Shown here: positions 4,750 through 5,050 of the stretch, piece after piece
Layout of the letters: each line of letters begins with the position of its first letter
Position numbering within the stretch: position 1 is the first letter of the stretch
Assembly: GCA_001916055.1 (NCBI GenBank)
Contig: MNRR01000013.1
Location: 1 to 5,050, forward strand
Length of the DNA stretch: 5,050 bases
Reading direction: 5' to 3'
DNA from: Clostridium sp. 28_12
GTDB taxonomy: Bacteria; Bacillota; Clostridia; TANB77; CAG-508
Notes under the pieces: model-generated
Database searches by the model: none
Seen by the model: only the letters and a program-made list of their open reading frames with translations
Told to the model about the DNA's origin: nothing
Translations under genes and position numbers: made by a program

Positions 4750-5050
4750 TTAGCAATTACAATCATTTTGTTGCATATCTAAGCAACTACCATCGTTCAT
4801 ATAAAATTTCTTTTCAGCGAGTTTGTCTTGAACACCTCTTAAAGCTTCACCAAATCTTTGAAAGTGAACAACTTCTCTTTCACGTAAGAAGCGAAGAGGA
4901 TCTACTACGTCTGGATTATCTCTACATAAATCTATTAATTTTTCATAAGTAGCACGTGCTTTTTGTTCTGAATAGTTTACGAAAGTGCAACCAAAATAAT
5001 GAATGTTTATATTGAATGAAATGCTACAGTTAATAGGCATTACCGAAAAA
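4750..5050 (-). CDS. cotJC: CotJC-like manganese-catalase family protein, C-terminal part (partial)
   Basis: The fragment carries the C-terminal helices of the CotJC/Mn-catalase ferritin-like family: EQKARATYEKLIDL, then DNPDVVDPLRFL, then REREVVHFQRFGEAL and VQDKL. In the family, the Glu of the EQKAR helix and the His of EREVVHFQRF are ligands of the dinuclear manganese site. CotJC belongs to the CotJ set of the spore coat or inner coat in Bacillus and Clostridia. The reading frame is open through the window edge: the three codons before ATG 5040 read Phe-Ser-Val, with no ribosome site. The gene therefore starts outside, and MPINCS is internal. The residues before EQKAR (FNINIHYFGCTFVNYS) differ from the usual GD-DL-DLAA pattern, so this may be a divergent paralogue rather than classical CotJC. 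The short tail ends in a Cys-containing DCNC. It stops at TAA. Confidence 0.85.
   Translation of the reverse strand, partial: FSVMPINCSISFNINIHYFGCTFVNYSEQKARATYEKLIDLCRDNPDVVDPLRFLREREVVHFQRFGEALRGVQDKLAEKKFYMNDGSCLDMQQNDCNC

Noticed and set aside
4750..5040. Complete 96-aa protein starting at ATG 5040
   Set aside because: The frame continues to the window edge, no ribosome site precedes the ATG, and the family needs an N-terminal metal-binding half. It is a partial gene.
1..5050. tRNA or rRNA genes, CRISPR arrays, transposase or integrase genes, riboswitches
   Set aside because: Scanning both strands showed no cloverleaf, no regularly spaced repeats and no recombinase motifs. Leaders of the genes fully inside the window are too short or unstructured for a riboswitch.

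Overview
The window looks like chromosomal DNA of a low-GC, spore-forming Clostridia-type Firmicute. The genes outside the middle are very AT-rich: one hand-counted row inside the transporter gene, 1201-1260, is 25% G+C. AGA and ATA codons dominate, promoters match the TTGxxx-17-TATAAT consensus, and a CotJC/manganese-catalase-like gene (a spore-coat family) enters at the right edge.

Layout, left to right. (1) Positions 105-2102 (+): a MepA-type MATE multidrug transporter fused at its C-terminus to a cytidylate-kinase-like domain, followed by a hairpin terminator at 2103-2129. (2) Positions 2147-3427: a compositionally distinct islet. Two genes diverge from a shared promoter region: an 83-aa helix-turn-helix-like protein (2147-2398, -) and a 235-codon gene (2629-3336, +). 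The second gene combines an HTH, an acidic linker and a PIN-like domain, but its HTH is cut by an in-frame amber codon at 2701-2703. A strong terminator closes the islet at 3398-3427. (3) Positions 3432-4055 (-): tsaC/ywlC-type L-threonylcarbamoyladenylate synthase for tRNA t6A modification. (4) Positions 4168-4665 (+): an unrecognised soluble 165-aa protein, divergent from the t6A gene with back-to-back promoters, ending at a hairpin at 4711-4743. (5) Positions 4750-5050 (-): the C-terminal part of a CotJC-like dinuclear-manganese protein that runs off the window.

The transporter, t6A and coat genes look like unrelated chromosomal neighbours, each with its own promoter or terminator. The islet is the most likely place for something undescribed. 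Its two proteins share an HTH pattern that aligns without gaps, and the amber codon falls exactly where the small partner has Trp24. The promoters face away from each other around an inverted repeat with 20-bp half-site spacing. The larger protein carries a degenerate nuclease-like domain. This arrangement suggests an autoregulated two-gene module, currently broken or conditionally read through; its function is unknown.
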